Positions 1 to 9,939 of a stretch of 64,000 nt of DNA are shown here, one piece after another (the stretch's first letter is position 1; every line of letters starts with the position of its first letter). This DNA comes from Algoriphagus limi (lineage in GTDB: Bacteria; Bacteroidota; Bacteroidia; Cytophagales; Cyclobacteriaceae): positions 161,677 through 225,676 of the forward strand of contig NZ_JANWGH010000003.1 in assembly GCF_024919275.1 (NCBI RefSeq). Reading direction: 5' to 3'. A program made the position numbers and the translations under genes. The notes beneath the pieces were generated by a model. It saw nothing but the letters and a program-made list of their open reading frames with translations. It searched no databases and was not told the DNA's origin.

Positions 1-3000
1 ACGTTTTCCATGATGGTTGATTTTGGTCAGATTGTCTTTCAGATCGGAGAGAATGGCTTCTACTTCTTCTACATCTCCAGCTTCCAGTTCTTCTTTCAAT
101 TCATCCAAAAGCTCAGTACTCAGTTCTGAGAAATTGTTGACAAAGTTGAGGGGGTTCTGAATTTCATGGGCGATTCCGGCTGTTAGTTCACCCAGAGAAG
201 CCATCTTTTCGGATTGAATCAATTGGGCTTGGGCAGCTTTCAATTCGGATAGAGCTTCTTCTGCTTTTTGCTTGGCTTCCCTGATTTCTACAAGGTCTTT
301 TTCAGCCTTTTTCAAGTCCTCAAATCGTTTGTAAGCCAAATCAAAAACACCGGCAAAACGAATCAATGTATCAATGGATTCCTGTGGAGGCTCAGGTACT
401 TTTCCCGCCAAACTGAATCCGATTTCTCCATGAGAAGTGCGGGCAATGATAAAGGTAAGTCCGCCTAATTGCAGGATGTCCTCTTTGCTAGGGGCATGGG
501 GATCTGCCTGTTCATAGTGGCCATAGGTATTCATTTTGTCGATGTAATCCCAGGCTTCTTCTCCATCCAGCGCCAATACGAATGCTGGCTTTTTGCTCTT
601 TTCCCATTTCGCCAAACTAGGAATAGCATCATGGACAAATTTGGGGACGTTTATGACCATCCCAATACGATCTCCCTCTTCGGAAGTCATGGACATTTCA
701 TACTGCTCAGGTGTCCACCGCATATGCCAAAAGTAGTCGGCCTGATATCCCAAGGAGACAAATTCTTTTCGCATAGCCACCACAATATCAAAGAGGTCGG
801 AGGACTCCTGCATGGAGGTTACCTGACCACGAATTCGTTCTAAGGAAAGCTCAATCTGTGTTTCTCTAGCCTGTGCTTCCGAAAGTTGTAGATCTAAGAA
901 ACGGCGATGGGCCAAGTCAAAGGCACCTGCAAAACGAACAAGAATATCGAGCGCCTCCTGAGGAGGATCAGTCACAGGTCCGGGTAGGCTATACCCAATT
1001 TCACCATGGGTAGTTCTTGCCATGATAAAAGTAAGACCTCCGATATGCCGAATATCCTCATCGGTAGGAGCCTGAGGATCGATGCGCTTAAAGTCCCCCA
1101 AAGAGACCATTTTATGGACATAATCGATGGCTGCATCTACATCCATGGGATAGATGACCGTAGGGGAGGTTCCCTTTTCCCATTCGTCAATAAGTGGAAT
1201 TTCAGCGTGAATGGATCTTGGAAGCTCCATCACAAAACCTATCCGAGTGCCATCCCCAGAGGTCATGGCTTTCTCATATTTATCTGGCTTCCAGAGCATG
1301 TGCCAGAAGTATTGAGCCTCATGGCCAAGATTGATAAATTCCGTGCGAAGGGTTACTACCACATCCAGTAAATCGGAGGTAGTCTGCATGGCCATTGCAT
1401 GGGAACGAACCCGCTCTACAGCTAAATTGATCCGAGCTTCCCGGGCTTGTTCTTCAGCTTTTTGAAGGTCCAAAAAGCGGGTGTAAGTCTGTTCGAATAC
1501 CTTAGCAAAGCGAACTAGAATGTCCCGAAATTCATCTGAAATAGGGTTTATGTTCTGATAAAATAAAATTCCCTGTTTGTAGAAAGCATCTTCAAAAGTC
1601 CACTGAGGAAGATTTAATTGGGTCAATTCTAATACTGCTTCCGGAACAAATGCATCAGGATGTCCCCCCTTATTATATGCAACCAATTGATTGACCCACT
1701 CATCGAATTTGTCCTTTTGAAGAGTTCTACTCAAGAATTGAGGCGCAGATTTGCTTTCTTTTGCTTTTTTCCAAGCTTGATACAATTCTTGAATAAATGG
1801 GTGATGGTCTAATGGCAAAGCCATTTGCTCTCTCATTACCGGCCCACCCGAATCTGATATGTATGAGATGAATTGATTTTTTTCTTCATCTATAAGGCTT
1901 ACGCCTAAAAGTCCCTGATCGTCGTCTTGTCCTAAGCTTCTCAATTCCTTTAAAATAAAGGAAGAAGTCGGGAATAGCTCCTCACTGGACTGCATAGCCA
2001 TCGTACGGGCTCTGATTCGCTCCAAAGAGGCTTCAATTTCTGCTTCTCTTGCTTGTTTTTCAGCTGTTTGTAAATCTAAAAAGCGGGTGTATGTCTGCTC
2101 GAATACTTTTGCGAATCGTATAACAATGCTTTGTAATTCCTCAGAAATAGGCTCGTGATCCATCGCATATAGCAAACCATATTTCATGGATGCGAAGGAA
2201 AACATGACATAATTTTTGGATAAAACCTCTTCCTTAATATTCTCTGGTAATCCTCCTAATTCGGTATTGGTAAACATCCAATTATCATATTCTCGCTTTT
2301 CCTCATCGCGTAGTTCAAGCGTGAATTTTTTTTCTTGGTTTTTATAATTCTCAAAAATTCTCTGAGAGATCTTATGGTCTGAATATCTTAGGCTATATGG
2401 TTCCGGAAGAATACTATTCGTGTGAGTTGTTAGCCAATAAATCGCCTTTTCATTCTCTTCATCGATCAATAACAATGCACACCCAAATTTGGCGAAACCT
2501 AATGGTTCCATTTGTTGGAACAGTTCAGACACGACTTCTGCCAATTCTTTGCTATCTCGCATTGCCATGGTTCGTGCTCGAACGCGCTCCAAAGCCAGCT
2601 GGATTTCTCCTTCTCTCGCCTGTGCTTCAGCTGTTTGTAAATCTAAAAAGCGGGTATAAGTCTGTTCGAATACCTTAGCAAAGCGAACTAGAATATCCCT
2701 AAATTCATCCGAAATGGGGTTGACGCTTTGATACCATAAAATCCCTTGCTTGAAGAAAGCATCTTCAAAAGTAAATTGGGGCAGATTGAAATAGTTTTTG
2801 GACAGATCTATTACATCAACAGGAATAAATGCATCTGGATGTTCTCCATTTTTATATGAAATCAGTTGATTGATCCATTCGCGGAAGGGTTTCTGAGGAA
2901 GCGTTCTGCTAAGGAATTGGGGTGCAGATTTGCTTTCTCTTGCTTTTTTCCAAGTTTGATACAATTCTCGAATCAATGGATGGTGTTCTAAAGGCAATAC

Positions 3001-6000
3001 CATTTGGTCCCTCATTACAGGTCCACCTGAGTCCGATATGTAAGAAATAAGTTGACCCATTTCTTCATATACCAGACTGACACCAAAAAGACCTTCGACA
3101 TCATCCTGCCCTAAGCTTCTCAATTCTTTTAAAATAAAGGAAGAAGTCGGGAATAGCTCCTCACTGGACTGCATAGCCATCGTGCGGGCTCTGATTCGCT
3201 CCAAGGAGGCTTCAATTTGTGCCTCTCGTGCCTGTTTTTCAGCTTTTTTTAGATCTAAGAATCTCGTATAGGTTTGCTCAAAAACCTTGGCGAAGCGTAT
3301 GAAAATCTCATGAGATTCCGGTACCGGTTCGTAAGTAATGAACAGGAGATATCCATATTTGAAATAGGCTACATGGTCAATTTGATAGGTAGGGAAGGGG
3401 ATTCCTGCTGATTTCATTTGAAGCAGTTGATCGCCTACTCCAGGGAGGGAACATAAATAGTCATAATGAGCAGGGCATTCCTCTTCAGTTATTTCGTTGA
3501 CCAATAAGGTTTCTCCTCTCTTTCCAGCCTCGTAATATTTTAAAAACACCCCTTCTCTCGGAGTTCGGTAAGCCTGAAAAACCATATTCCCATTACTTCC
3601 CCATTCCAAGGAACCTTGAGGATCTCCATCGTCTATATTAAAGGCACAAAACCAATTGTCCATTCCCAGATTTTGCACCTGCTTGACTAATTCCATGGAA
3701 AGATCAGCTAACTCCGAACTGGAATGCATGGCCATAGACCTACTTCTCACTCTCTCCAAAGCCGCTTCAATCTGAGCTTCCCTGGCTTGAGCTTCTGCTT
3801 TCTGTAGATCTAGAAAACGGGTATAGGTCTGTTCAAAGGCCTTAGCAAACCTGCTTAGCAATTGATGTTCAGTTCGGCCTAATGGGGTTGCAGTAAATGC
3901 ATAGATCAATCCTTGCTGAAAAGAGGCAAACTGGTAGTATTCGGATTCGTTTTCTTGGATCGTTTTCCTCAAAGAGTCCGGAGTTTTAAAAGTCTTATTC
4001 CAGGCTTTATAATAGTCTTGCAGTGCAGGACCATGCAGTTCAAACCCAAAAGTTTTTTGACCTGCATGCCAGTTGTCAATCATCTTTGGGTAGATAGGAT
4101 GCTGATCATAGTGTAGAAATGCAGAGAGCAGCCTTGCTTTTCCATCATCATCCCGAATAGTACTCCAAACAGTAAATTCCTGCTTTTCTTCATCCGGTAA
4201 AGCGAAGCCTACACGACGGGCTTCAACTCCAAGTTCCTTTAGCTGCTCAAAAAGAATTGTAGAGGCTTCGGCTAAGTCTTCGCTTCGATGCATCGCCATG
4301 CCAGCAGCTCGCACCCTCTCCAGAGCAGCTTCAATTTGAGCTTCCCGTGCTTGGTTTTCAGCTTTTTGAAGGTCTAAAAAGCGGGTGTAAGTTTGCTCAA
4401 AGACTTTTGCAAAACGCTTGAAGATGGAATGAAACTCAGGAACTTCATCAAAAGTGATAAACATCAAATACCCGTACTTAAAATAAGCGGCATGATCAAC
4501 TTGGCTCTTGGGAAGAGCTATACCGGCTGCATCCAACTCCTCAAATATTTTGTCAAGTGTAGGCAGGGAGGCCATGTAGTTATACGTGTCCTCCAATTTC
4601 TTGCCCTCCATCTTTTCTATGCGTAGCGATATCTCCTTCTCTGAGTCCTCGACAATTCGTTTAAAAATACCCTCAGTAGTAGGCGTATCAAATGGCTTGA
4701 TCGGTCTTCCATCTCCTGAACTTACCCACTGTGAAATGACTGTTTTATCTTCATTGAATATGTTAAAACCACAGCTCCAGGGGTTCAAACCAAGTCCCTT
4801 GATTTGACTGAACATCTCTGTGGCTGCCTCGGACAATTCATTACTGGATTGCATGGCCATGGTTCTGCTTCTCACTCTTTCTAGAGCAGTTTCAATCTGT
4901 GCTTCTCTAGTTTGTGCTTCGGCTTTTTGAAGGTCTAAGAATCTGGTATATGCCAAATCAATCACTTGAGCGAAGCGCTGAAGAACTTCTGGAAAATCTC
5001 CTGGCAATGGCTCTGTCCCTACGGCCTCTAAAAATCCATTTTTGAACATTGCCTGCCCTGCATACATTTTCTGGAGGAAATAAAAAGAATCCTTGTACTC
5101 TTGGGAGGCATCCTTAAATACAGTTTCTGAAAAAATCAGATCTCCATAGGATTTGATCTCCTCTCCTTCCAGTAGAATCTCCCGATAGGGAACTTGCCTT
5201 TCAAAATCCCTCAATACCGCATTCAAAACAGGATGATCCAAGAAAGGAAACTGGTATTGATTCAAAATTGAATCCCCTGTACTGTCTTTTCCCCATACAG
5301 TGAATTCGCGAGAATTTCCATTTCTGAAAAAGATGCTGCATTCCCATGCGGCTAATCCAAGTTTTTGCAATTCCTCAAAAATGACAGCGATGATATCTTC
5401 CAATTCATCACTTTGGCGTAATCCCATAGCATGCGCCCTAACCCTTTCCAATGAGGCTTCGATTTGAGCTTCTCTAGCCTGTGCTTCGGCTTGCTGAATA
5501 TCTAGAAAGCGTCTATACGCTAAGGAAAATACCTGGTGAAATCGTTTGAATAAGTCTAGTACTTCCTGCTTTAATTCATTATAGAGGGAAAGCCCCAATC
5601 CTCCTTCACCTATAGACAGAAAGCAATAGCTCAGTTCGGAGGTCTGATCCAAAATGGGGTCAGAAAAATGATTTTCCTCTTTTCGATGTGCTGCAAATTC
5701 TTTGAGTTTTTCTCCCTGAATACTACCAATGAAATGCCCGTCTTTGGAAGCTAGCATTTGTTGGACCATTTCGTATTCTACGGGGCTTTTGAGGTATTCT
5801 GTAAGCTCAACGGTGTTTTCTTGATATGGAGGAAAGTACTGATAGCAGAGGTAATGGCCTTTTTCCTCATTGATAATCGCTGTTTGCACGTTCCGGATAT
5901 TTTCAATCCCAAAGCCCTGCAATTGATCAGCAAGAATCCGACAGACATCGAGCATATCTTCGGGTTTTTTCATCCCCATGGCTACGGTCCGGACACGTTC

Positions 6001-6531
6001 CAAAGAAGCCTCTATTTCTAATTCACGATTTTTGGCCTCCAGTTCAACCGTTCGGCGCTTGACAGCTTCCCGGAGTTCCTGGTTTTCTTTGCTGATTTTT
6101 TTGATTGCAAGAGTCTGTCCCTCGTCCACCCGCATATCCGGAAATGAACCATGCTGCTGAGCTACTTTCCAGCCTGCGGGAGTTTCTCGGAGTATGGTAG
6201 AGATCCGTATGCTAGCATAAAAATTCCATTGCTCATCGGTTTTTACATAAATGTCACAAGTCTCATTGATCAGCACGTGAGGGTCAATCCAAATGGGATT
6301 GACTTGCCTATTTCTCATTTCGGCTTTTCCGCCTAGCTCATCTTTTTGCGCTTTCAAAAATGCAATACCTTCAGCCTTGGAGTGACAGATTTCGGTCTCA
6401 GAAGTTCCGATCATCTCAAAATGATCATCCAAAGTAGCCGCAAAAGCCTCTTCGTCGAATTGAAGATAGCTATCCCAGTAAGCATGATAGACGGCCAGAG
6501 CCTGATCTATCCGAGAAGTTTTTTCCTTCAT
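1..6531 (-). CDS. Giant multi-module sensor histidine kinase (3' end outside window)
   Basis: This is one uninterrupted minus-strand frame of 2177 codons, running off the left edge inside the HisKA domain. It starts at the ATG at 6529-6531. Residues 1 to about 130 look like an NTF2/SnoaL-type domain. A coiled coil follows at about 140-175. Ten tandem modules of 185-205 residues come next. Each opens with a LERVR-x-x-x-MAM helix (LER at about residues 175, 360, 549, 737, 925, 1110, 1315, 1502, 1705, 1896) and closes with [20 protein letters not shown] or a variant. A coiled coil then leads to the HisKA box ([17 protein letters not shown]; phospho-His near residue 2121). No signal peptide or membrane helix is visible, so it is probably cytoplasmic. 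The modules may be GAF-like, but I cannot assign a family. The ATPase domain must lie beyond position 1. The HisKA region is close to that of the kinase at 9936-13319. Confidence 0.9.
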   Translation of the reverse strand, partial: MKEKTSRIDQALAVYHAYWDSYLQFDEEAFAATLDDHFEMIGTSETEICHSKAEGIAFLKAQKDELGGKAEMRNRQVNPIWIDPHVLINETCDIYVKTDEQWNFYASIRISTILRETPAGWKVAQQHGSFPDMRVDEGQTLAIKKISKENQELREAVKRRTVELEAKNRELEIEASLERVRTVAMGMKKPEDMLDVCRILADQLQGFGIENIRNVQTAIINEEKGHYLCYQYFPPYQENTVELTEYLKSPVEYEMVQQMLASKDGHFIGSIQGEKLKEFAAHRKEENHFSDPILDQTSELSYCFLSIGEGGLGLSLYNELKQEVLDLFKRFHQVFSLAYRRFLDIQQAEAQAREAQIEASLERVRAHAMGLRQSDELEDIIAVIFEELQKLGLAAWECSIFFRNGNSREFTVWGKDSTGDSILNQYQFPFLDHPVLNAVLRDFERQVPYREILLEGEEIKSYGDLIFSETVFKDASQEYKDSFYFLQKMYAGQAMFKNGFLEAVGTEPLPGDFPEVLQRFAQVIDLAYTRFLDLQKAEAQTREAQIETALERVRSRTMAMQSSNELSEAATEMFSQIKGLGLNPWSCGFNIFNEDKTVISQWVSSGDGRPIKPFDTPTTEGIFKRIVEDSEKEISLRIEKMEGKKLEDTYNYMASLPTLDKIFEELDAAGIALPKSQVDHAAYFKYGYLMFITFDEVPEFHSIFKRFAKVFEQTYTRFLDLQKAENQAREAQIEAALERVRAAGMAMHRSEDLAEASTILFEQLKELGVEARRVGFALPDEEKQEFTVWSTIRDDDGKARLLSAFLHYDQHPIYPKMIDNWHAGQKTFGFELHGPALQDYYKAWNKTFKTPDSLRKTIQENESEYYQFASFQQGLIYAFTATPLGRTEHQLLSRFAKAFEQTYTRFLDLQKAEAQAREAQIEAALERVRSRSMAMHSSSELADLSMELVKQVQNLGMDNWFCAFNIDDGDPQGSLEWGSNGNMVFQAYRTPREGVFLKYYEAGKRGETLLVNEITEEECPAHYDYLCSLPGVGDQLLQMKSAGIPFPTYQIDHVAYFKYGYLLFITYEPVPESHEIFIRFAKVFEQTYTRFLDLKKAEKQAREAQIEASLERIRARTMAMQSSEELFPTSSFILKELRSLGQDDVEGLFGVSLVYEEMGQLISYISDSGGPVMRDQMVLPLEHHPLIRELYQTWKKARESKSAPQFLSRTLPQKPFREWINQLISYKNGEHPDAFIPVDVIDLSKNYFNLPQFTFEDAFFKQGILWYQSVNPISDEFRDILVRFAKVFEQTYTRFLDLQTAEAQAREGEIQLALERVRARTMAMRDSKELAEVVSELFQQMEPLGFAKFGCALLLIDEENEKAIYWLTTHTNSILPEPYSLRYSDHKISQRIFENYKNQEKKFTLELRDEEKREYDNWMFTNTELGGLPENIKEEVLSKNYVMFSFASMKYGLLYAMDHEPISEELQSIVIRFAKVFEQTYTRFLDLQTAEKQAREAEIEASLERIRARTMAMQSSEELFPTSSFILKELRSLGQDDDQGLLGVSLIDEEKNQFISYISDSGGPVMREQMALPLDHHPFIQELYQAWKKAKESKSAPQFLSRTLQKDKFDEWVNQLVAYNKGGHPDAFVPEAVLELTQLNLPQWTFEDAFYKQGILFYQNINPISDEFRDILVRFAKVFEQTYTRFLDLQKAEEQAREARINLAVERVRSHAMAMQTTSDLLDVVVTLRTEFINLGHEAQYFWHMLWKPDKYEKAMTSGDGTRIGFVMELPRSIHAEIPLIDEWEKGTSPTVIYPMDVDAAIDYVHKMVSLGDFKRIDPQAPTDEDIRHIGGLTFIMARTTHGEIGYSLPGPVTDPPQEALDILVRFAGAFDLAHRRFLDLQLSEAQARETQIELSLERIRGQVTSMQESSDLFDIVVAMRKEFVSLGYQADYFWHMRWTPEQYEMSMTSEEGDRIGMVINVPKFVHDAIPSLAKWEKSKKPAFVLALDGEEAWDYIDKMNTYGHYEQADPHAPSKEDILQLGGLTFIIARTSHGEIGFSLAGKVPEPPQESIDTLIRFAGVFDLAYKRFEDLKKAEKDLVEIREAKQKAEEALSELKAAQAQLIQSEKMASLGELTAGIAHEIQNPLNFVNNFSELSTELLDELKEELEAGDVEEVEAILSDLKDNLTKINHHGKR

Positions 6532-6905
6532 TGGAAAAGAATTAGTGTAAAAACAAGGAACCTTCTAAAGGAATCCTCAAGCTTGGTAGTTGCTTTTCCA
6601 AATGAAAACAAGAAGAAATCTGTACAGGAAGATGTCGACTGATAAAAAGGAAAGAGCAGTATCTAATTAGTTAGTCTTCAATGAAATAGTTTGGCATTCA
6701 TAAAATACAAAATCCAAATTGAAATAATCTTATTTATCTCCTTGATTTTCTTGAGATTTTGAAAAAAATGATCAAAAGTAGGCTTAGACTAACTTGAAAT
6801 AGTTCAATTCGGAAAATGGAGAGGGAGAATGTAAAATGCTAGAATTTTGTAGGAGGGAATAGGAAAATAAAAGTCAGGAGTTTCTGGTGGATTTTGTGGA
6901 AAAAA
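6532..6905. other. Intergenic gap upstream of the giant kinase
   Basis: This is 374 bases of AT-rich sequence between the kinase start and the last DUF6090 gene. It must hold the kinase promoter if the kinase is not cotranscribed with the DUF6090 operon. A minus-strand TACTTTTG at 6773-6780 fits the Bacteroidota -7 consensus TAnnTTTG, but the nearest -33-like TTG is about 24 bases away instead of 19-21, so the match is weak. I see no clear terminator, repeat or small ORF here. Confidence 0.4.
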
Positions 6906-7634
6906 TCAATCGTGCTCTTCTTCTTTGATTAAAACTAAAGCCTCTTCCAAATCTTTGTCGAGCTGTTTCAATAGGTTTAGAAATTGATAATTCATCGAAT
7001 TCGTAGTAGCTACCAAATTTACAAACTTCTCCTCATTTACTATTTGTTGAATATCCTCCTTGTTTATTGATTCTTGTTTCAAAAATCGATTATAGACCAC
7101 CATCATTTTCTTTTCGATAAAATAAGGGAGGACTTCATTATTCCAGAAATTTCCAAGTAATTCCTCTAGATCTCCCATAGACAAGTAATCTTGAAGGGAG
7201 ATACGTAGTTTCGCATTCAGGCTTTGCCTACCTAGAATAGTTCTTTCAGTACTTAGTTCTTGCTCTGTAATCGCGAAATTTAAAGTAGTGAAGGCATAGG
7301 TAGTCAAATAGAAAATTTGAGTTGGATCATTTTCCAAGGAGTCTTTTGTCAACTCTCCAGCCAAGAAACGATTGGAAAGTTCTAAAATGCGTTCATTGAA
7401 GGAAATGATTTTTTCAAGATTTGACCGGGCTTCATTAATTTCTTCCTCGAGGCTTTGGAGGGTTTGGTCGGAGATTTTCTCCTGTTTTCGACCCTCATTC
7501 CAGTTATTCACTTGTAGTGCAATCAGAATTCCGATTACGACAAGCAAGATCTCACCCAAGGCATATACCAGATATCGTGTTACTTTATTTCGTGAGAGTA
7601 GTTTTTGACGGATTTTTCTAAAAAATGGGATCAT
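6906..7634 (-). CDS. DUF6090 family membrane protein, last gene of the array
   Basis: A 242-residue protein. The cationic N-terminus MIPFFRKIRQKLLSRNK and the helix ending in ALQVNNWNEGR (about residues 24-47) are the hallmark of the DUF6090 family (established family knowledge). By the positive-inside rule the N-terminus is cytoplasmic and the remaining ~195 residues, mostly helical and charged, are outside the cytoplasmic membrane. The central family motif (SGxLxxIxNxxL) is degenerate here, reading TILGRQSLNAKLRISL. The gene follows its upstream neighbour by 4 bases and is the 3'-most complete member of the operon. Function is unknown; a sensory or scaffold role beside the kinases is inference. 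Confidence 0.85.
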   Translation of the reverse strand: MIPFFRKIRQKLLSRNKVTRYLVYALGEILLVVIGILIALQVNNWNEGRKQEKISDQTLQSLEEEINEARSNLEKIISFNERILELSNRFLAGELTKDSLENDPTQIFYLTTYAFTTLNFAITEQELSTERTILGRQSLNAKLRISLQDYLSMGDLEELLGNFWNNEVLPYFIEKKMMVVYNRFLKQESINKEDIQQIVNEEKFVNLVATTNSMNYQFLNLLKQLDKDLEEALVLIKEEEHD

Positions 7635-7638
7635 AGCT

Positions 7639-8400
7639 TCAATGGATGTCCTTTTTAATAAGATCTATAATCGATTCTATTTTTTCTTTCAATGGGAAAT
7701 AGAAGTTCTGGTGTAGATTTTTAGAAGCTACTATAAATAGATAGAGTTGGCTTTCAAATTCCTGATTTTCCAAGAATTTAAAGTCGTTTGGTGGGAATCT
7801 GCTTGGAGTCGTTTCAATCAGGCTTTCATCGATGAGATCGAGATGCCTGCGGAAATTGCCATTTTTTAAAAAAAATTCATGACCAATATCTCTTCTTTTG
7901 ACTACATAGGTTTCCTGATTTTTGATAAGTTCAAGATTAGATTGCCAGGCAGAAATTGCCTTCCGAAGAGCAGGGTCTGAAAAGACTGAAAGACTTCCGG
8001 AATTGATGATTTCCTCGATTGTCCCTTGATTTGGTAAATAACGGGCTTCCATTTTAAATACTCCAACCATTAAGTCGGAGAGTTCTTTTTCACTACTACT
8101 CTTTGGGAGAATTGGTCCGGTGTAGTCACCAAGCTTTAGGCTTTTCTGGATAATAGAATCATTTAGTGTAATTACTTTATTGAGGATTTCCCAGTTGGAT
8201 TCAAATTCCTGCAATAAAGCCTTCAGGAGCTTTTGTTCTTTTTCTTGATTTTTGCGGTTCTCATTCCAATTATTGACTTGAAGGGCTATCAAAATCCCGA
8301 TCACCACTAAGAAGATCTCTCCTATAGCATAAAGAATGTACCTTCGGACTTTATTTTGTTCCATGAGTTTTTTTCGAATGATTCGGAAGAAGCGCAGCAT
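7639..8400 (-). CDS. DUF6090 family membrane protein with divergent leader
   Basis: A 253-residue protein with the same layout: short basic leader, one membrane helix (YAIGEIFLVVIGILIALQ, about residues 25-42), NNWNENR, then a helical extracytoplasmic domain. The leader MLRFFRIIRKKLMEQNKVRR differs from the usual MISFFRKIRQKLL, making it the most divergent complete leader in the array. The central motif is clear: SGSLSVFSDPALRKAISAW. The C-terminal half contains FPLKEKIESIIDLIKK. It is separated by one base from the gene before it and by four from the gene after it, so it is part of one transcript. The ligand or partner is unknown. Confidence 0.85.
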   Translation of the reverse strand: MLRFFRIIRKKLMEQNKVRRYILYAIGEIFLVVIGILIALQVNNWNENRKNQEKEQKLLKALLQEFESNWEILNKVITLNDSIIQKSLKLGDYTGPILPKSSSEKELSDLMVGVFKMEARYLPNQGTIEEIINSGSLSVFSDPALRKAISAWQSNLELIKNQETYVVKRRDIGHEFFLKNGNFRRHLDLIDESLIETTPSRFPPNDFKFLENQEFESQLYLFIVASKNLHQNFYFPLKEKIESIIDLIKKDIH

Positions 8401-8401
8401 A

Positions 8402-9196
8402 TCAATCAGAATTTATTGCGGCTATAATGTCTTTTGCCTGCAAAATGAGTAGTAATCTGGATCGCTTTAGTTCAAGCCGATGTGCTAATTTGTATTTAAG
8501 CACTCCATCTTCCCTGAACTCTTTGAAAAGGACTTCGTAGGTATCTTCTGACCATAAGTTAGGCCGTACCTTGAGAGAATCTTTCAAAGTATTGTCCAAA
8601 AAAATATGCTGGTATCTTACGGCTATGTGTTCATTAATTGATTGACCAAGCAGATATTCTTCATTCATCAGCTCATTAATACGTGGCACGGTATAGTTAT
8701 ACAATGCATCTAACCGACGCGTCAATCTCTTATCCTGAATGATAGATAAAGACCCATCACTTACTGCGGCATTGTACACATCCATCCTTGGATCAAAGAA
8801 TTGAGAATAGCCTGACATATTGAAGATGGGTGAAAAGTTGTTCTCCTGAAACGGTCTGAATTTGCCCTTGATAAGATCAAAAGACAGATCTGACCACCTT
8901 TTTAGCATGAGTTCAAGTATAGATATGTTGGTTTCCTCTGCCTCTATAAAAGTATCTGCGAGCTCACTGGCTAGTGTTGCTTCTTCTTTAAGACTAGCAA
9001 CCAAATTCTTTTCCTTTGATCTTGTTTTATTATTCTCATTCCAATTATTGACCTGAAGGGCAATCAAAATCCCGATCACCACTAAGAAAATCTCCCCGAT
9101 AGCATAGGCTAAATATCGGGTTACCCGGTTCCCTGCTTTGCCGGCAGGCAGGTGTTGTAGAAGTTTTTGACGGATTTTTCGGAAGAAGGAGATCAT
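8402..9196 (-). CDS. DUF6090 family membrane protein carrying a palindromic insertion
   Basis: A 264-residue protein. The leader MISFFRKIRQKLLQ is followed by HLPAGKAG and then NRVTRYLAYAIGE. Paralogues have a single Gln where the eight residues stand, so about 21 bases have been inserted in frame. The inserted DNA is palindromic (see 9131-9154). The membrane helix and NNWNENN follow, then a helical domain with the motif SDGSLSIIQDKRLTRRL. The start codon overlaps the stop of the upstream DUF6090 gene by one base. Apart from the insertion it is a normal member of the array. Confidence 0.85.
   Translation of the reverse strand: MISFFRKIRQKLLQHLPAGKAGNRVTRYLAYAIGEIFLVVIGILIALQVNNWNENNKTRSKEKNLVASLKEEATLASELADTFIEAEETNISILELMLKRWSDLSFDLIKGKFRPFQENNFSPIFNMSGYSQFFDPRMDVYNAAVSDGSLSIIQDKRLTRRLDALYNYTVPRINELMNEEYLLGQSINEHIAVRYQHIFLDNTLKDSLKVRPNLWSEDTYEVLFKEFREDGVLKYKLAHRLELKRSRLLLILQAKDIIAAINSD
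9131..9154. repeat. Intragenic palindromic insertion encoding LPAGKAG
   Basis: A 24-base palindromic segment with a GCCGGC core and CCTGC/GCAGG arms sits in frame inside the leader of the DUF6090 gene at 8402-9196. It adds residues that paralogues lack. A related copy occurs at the same codon position of the gene at 14873-15940. It resembles intragenic palindromic elements known in other bacteria, such as the Rickettsia palindromic elements; that parallel is inference. Confidence 0.65.
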
Positions 9197-9939
9197 TAAT
9201 TAAGCTTTTCTATTTCTATTAAACTCTGAACCTCATTCATTTGCCTGATTATGCCTATTAGACGGGGTTTGACAGATGAAACTACATTATTACCAAGCTT
9301 TATCAATTCCATAAATTCATCGGTATGAATCACCTCTTCAAAATTTGAATAATCTAGGGATTCAATAATGACCCCTTCTGGTCCTGGGGTCAGTTTCTGA
9401 GGAAAGATCTGATAGAAAAGTTCAAATTTTTCTATCATTTCAGGTCGCGCTAATTCATTTACATAAATCGATACCAGTTTGAAATTGTAACTGTATAATC
9501 GAATCAGATCGTTTCTGAGTTTTTCATTTTGGATCTTATCAAAACCACCTGATTTCAGAGCCTCATAAGCACCATCTGAATAAGGGAAAAATAATCCGAT
9601 AGATCCCAGATTGTTGAGATGCTGTTCAAGAGAATCTCTGGAGTATTCGTCATCTATTCTCATTTTCAAGAGTTCATTCAGGCTTCTTTCTGCCCTATTG
9701 AAAATATTTAGAGCAACCTGTTTATCTTCAATCTCACTAAGGAGCTCCCGGTTTATCTCTGAAAGCATTTCTAATTCAAAGGCCCGGTCTTTACGGCTTT
9801 CATTCCAGTTATTGATCTGCAGAGCAATCAGGATTCCGATCACCACTAAGAAGATCTCCCCTAAGGCATAAATAAGGTATCTCGTGACCCGATTTTGGGT
9901 CAAAAGTTTTTGACGGAATTTGCGGAAGAAGGAGATCAT
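9196..9939 (-). CDS. DUF6090 family membrane protein directly after the propeller kinase
   Basis: A 247-residue protein: leader [17 protein letters not shown], membrane helix (about residues 24-42), INNWNESRKDR, then a helical extracytoplasmic domain. The central motif reads KSGGFDKIQNEKLRNDLIRLYS. Its ATG overlaps the stop of the histidine kinase at 9936-13319 in an ATGA arrangement, implying translational coupling with the kinase. A functional link between the kinase and its flanking DUF6090 proteins is therefore likely, although no mechanism is known. Confidence 0.85.
   Translation of the reverse strand: MISFFRKFRQKLLTQNRVTRYLIYALGEIFLVVIGILIALQINNWNESRKDRAFELEMLSEINRELLSEIEDKQVALNIFNRAERSLNELLKMRIDDEYSRDSLEQHLNNLGSIGLFFPYSDGAYEALKSGGFDKIQNEKLRNDLIRLYSYNFKLVSIYVNELARPEMIEKFELFYQIFPQKLTPGPEGVIIESLDYSNFEEVIHTDEFMELIKLGNNVVSSVKPRLIGIIRQMNEVQSLIEIEKLN

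Noticed and set aside
1..6531. Many plus-strand ORFs of 60-120 codons over the first 6.6 kb
   Set aside because: All lie opposite the single long minus-strand kinase frame, show no family likeness, and repeat because the kinase modules repeat.
6773..6780. Minus-strand TACTTTTG as promoter of the giant kinase
   Set aside because: The -7 match is good, but spacing to any -33 element is wrong; kept only as a weak note in the gap entry.
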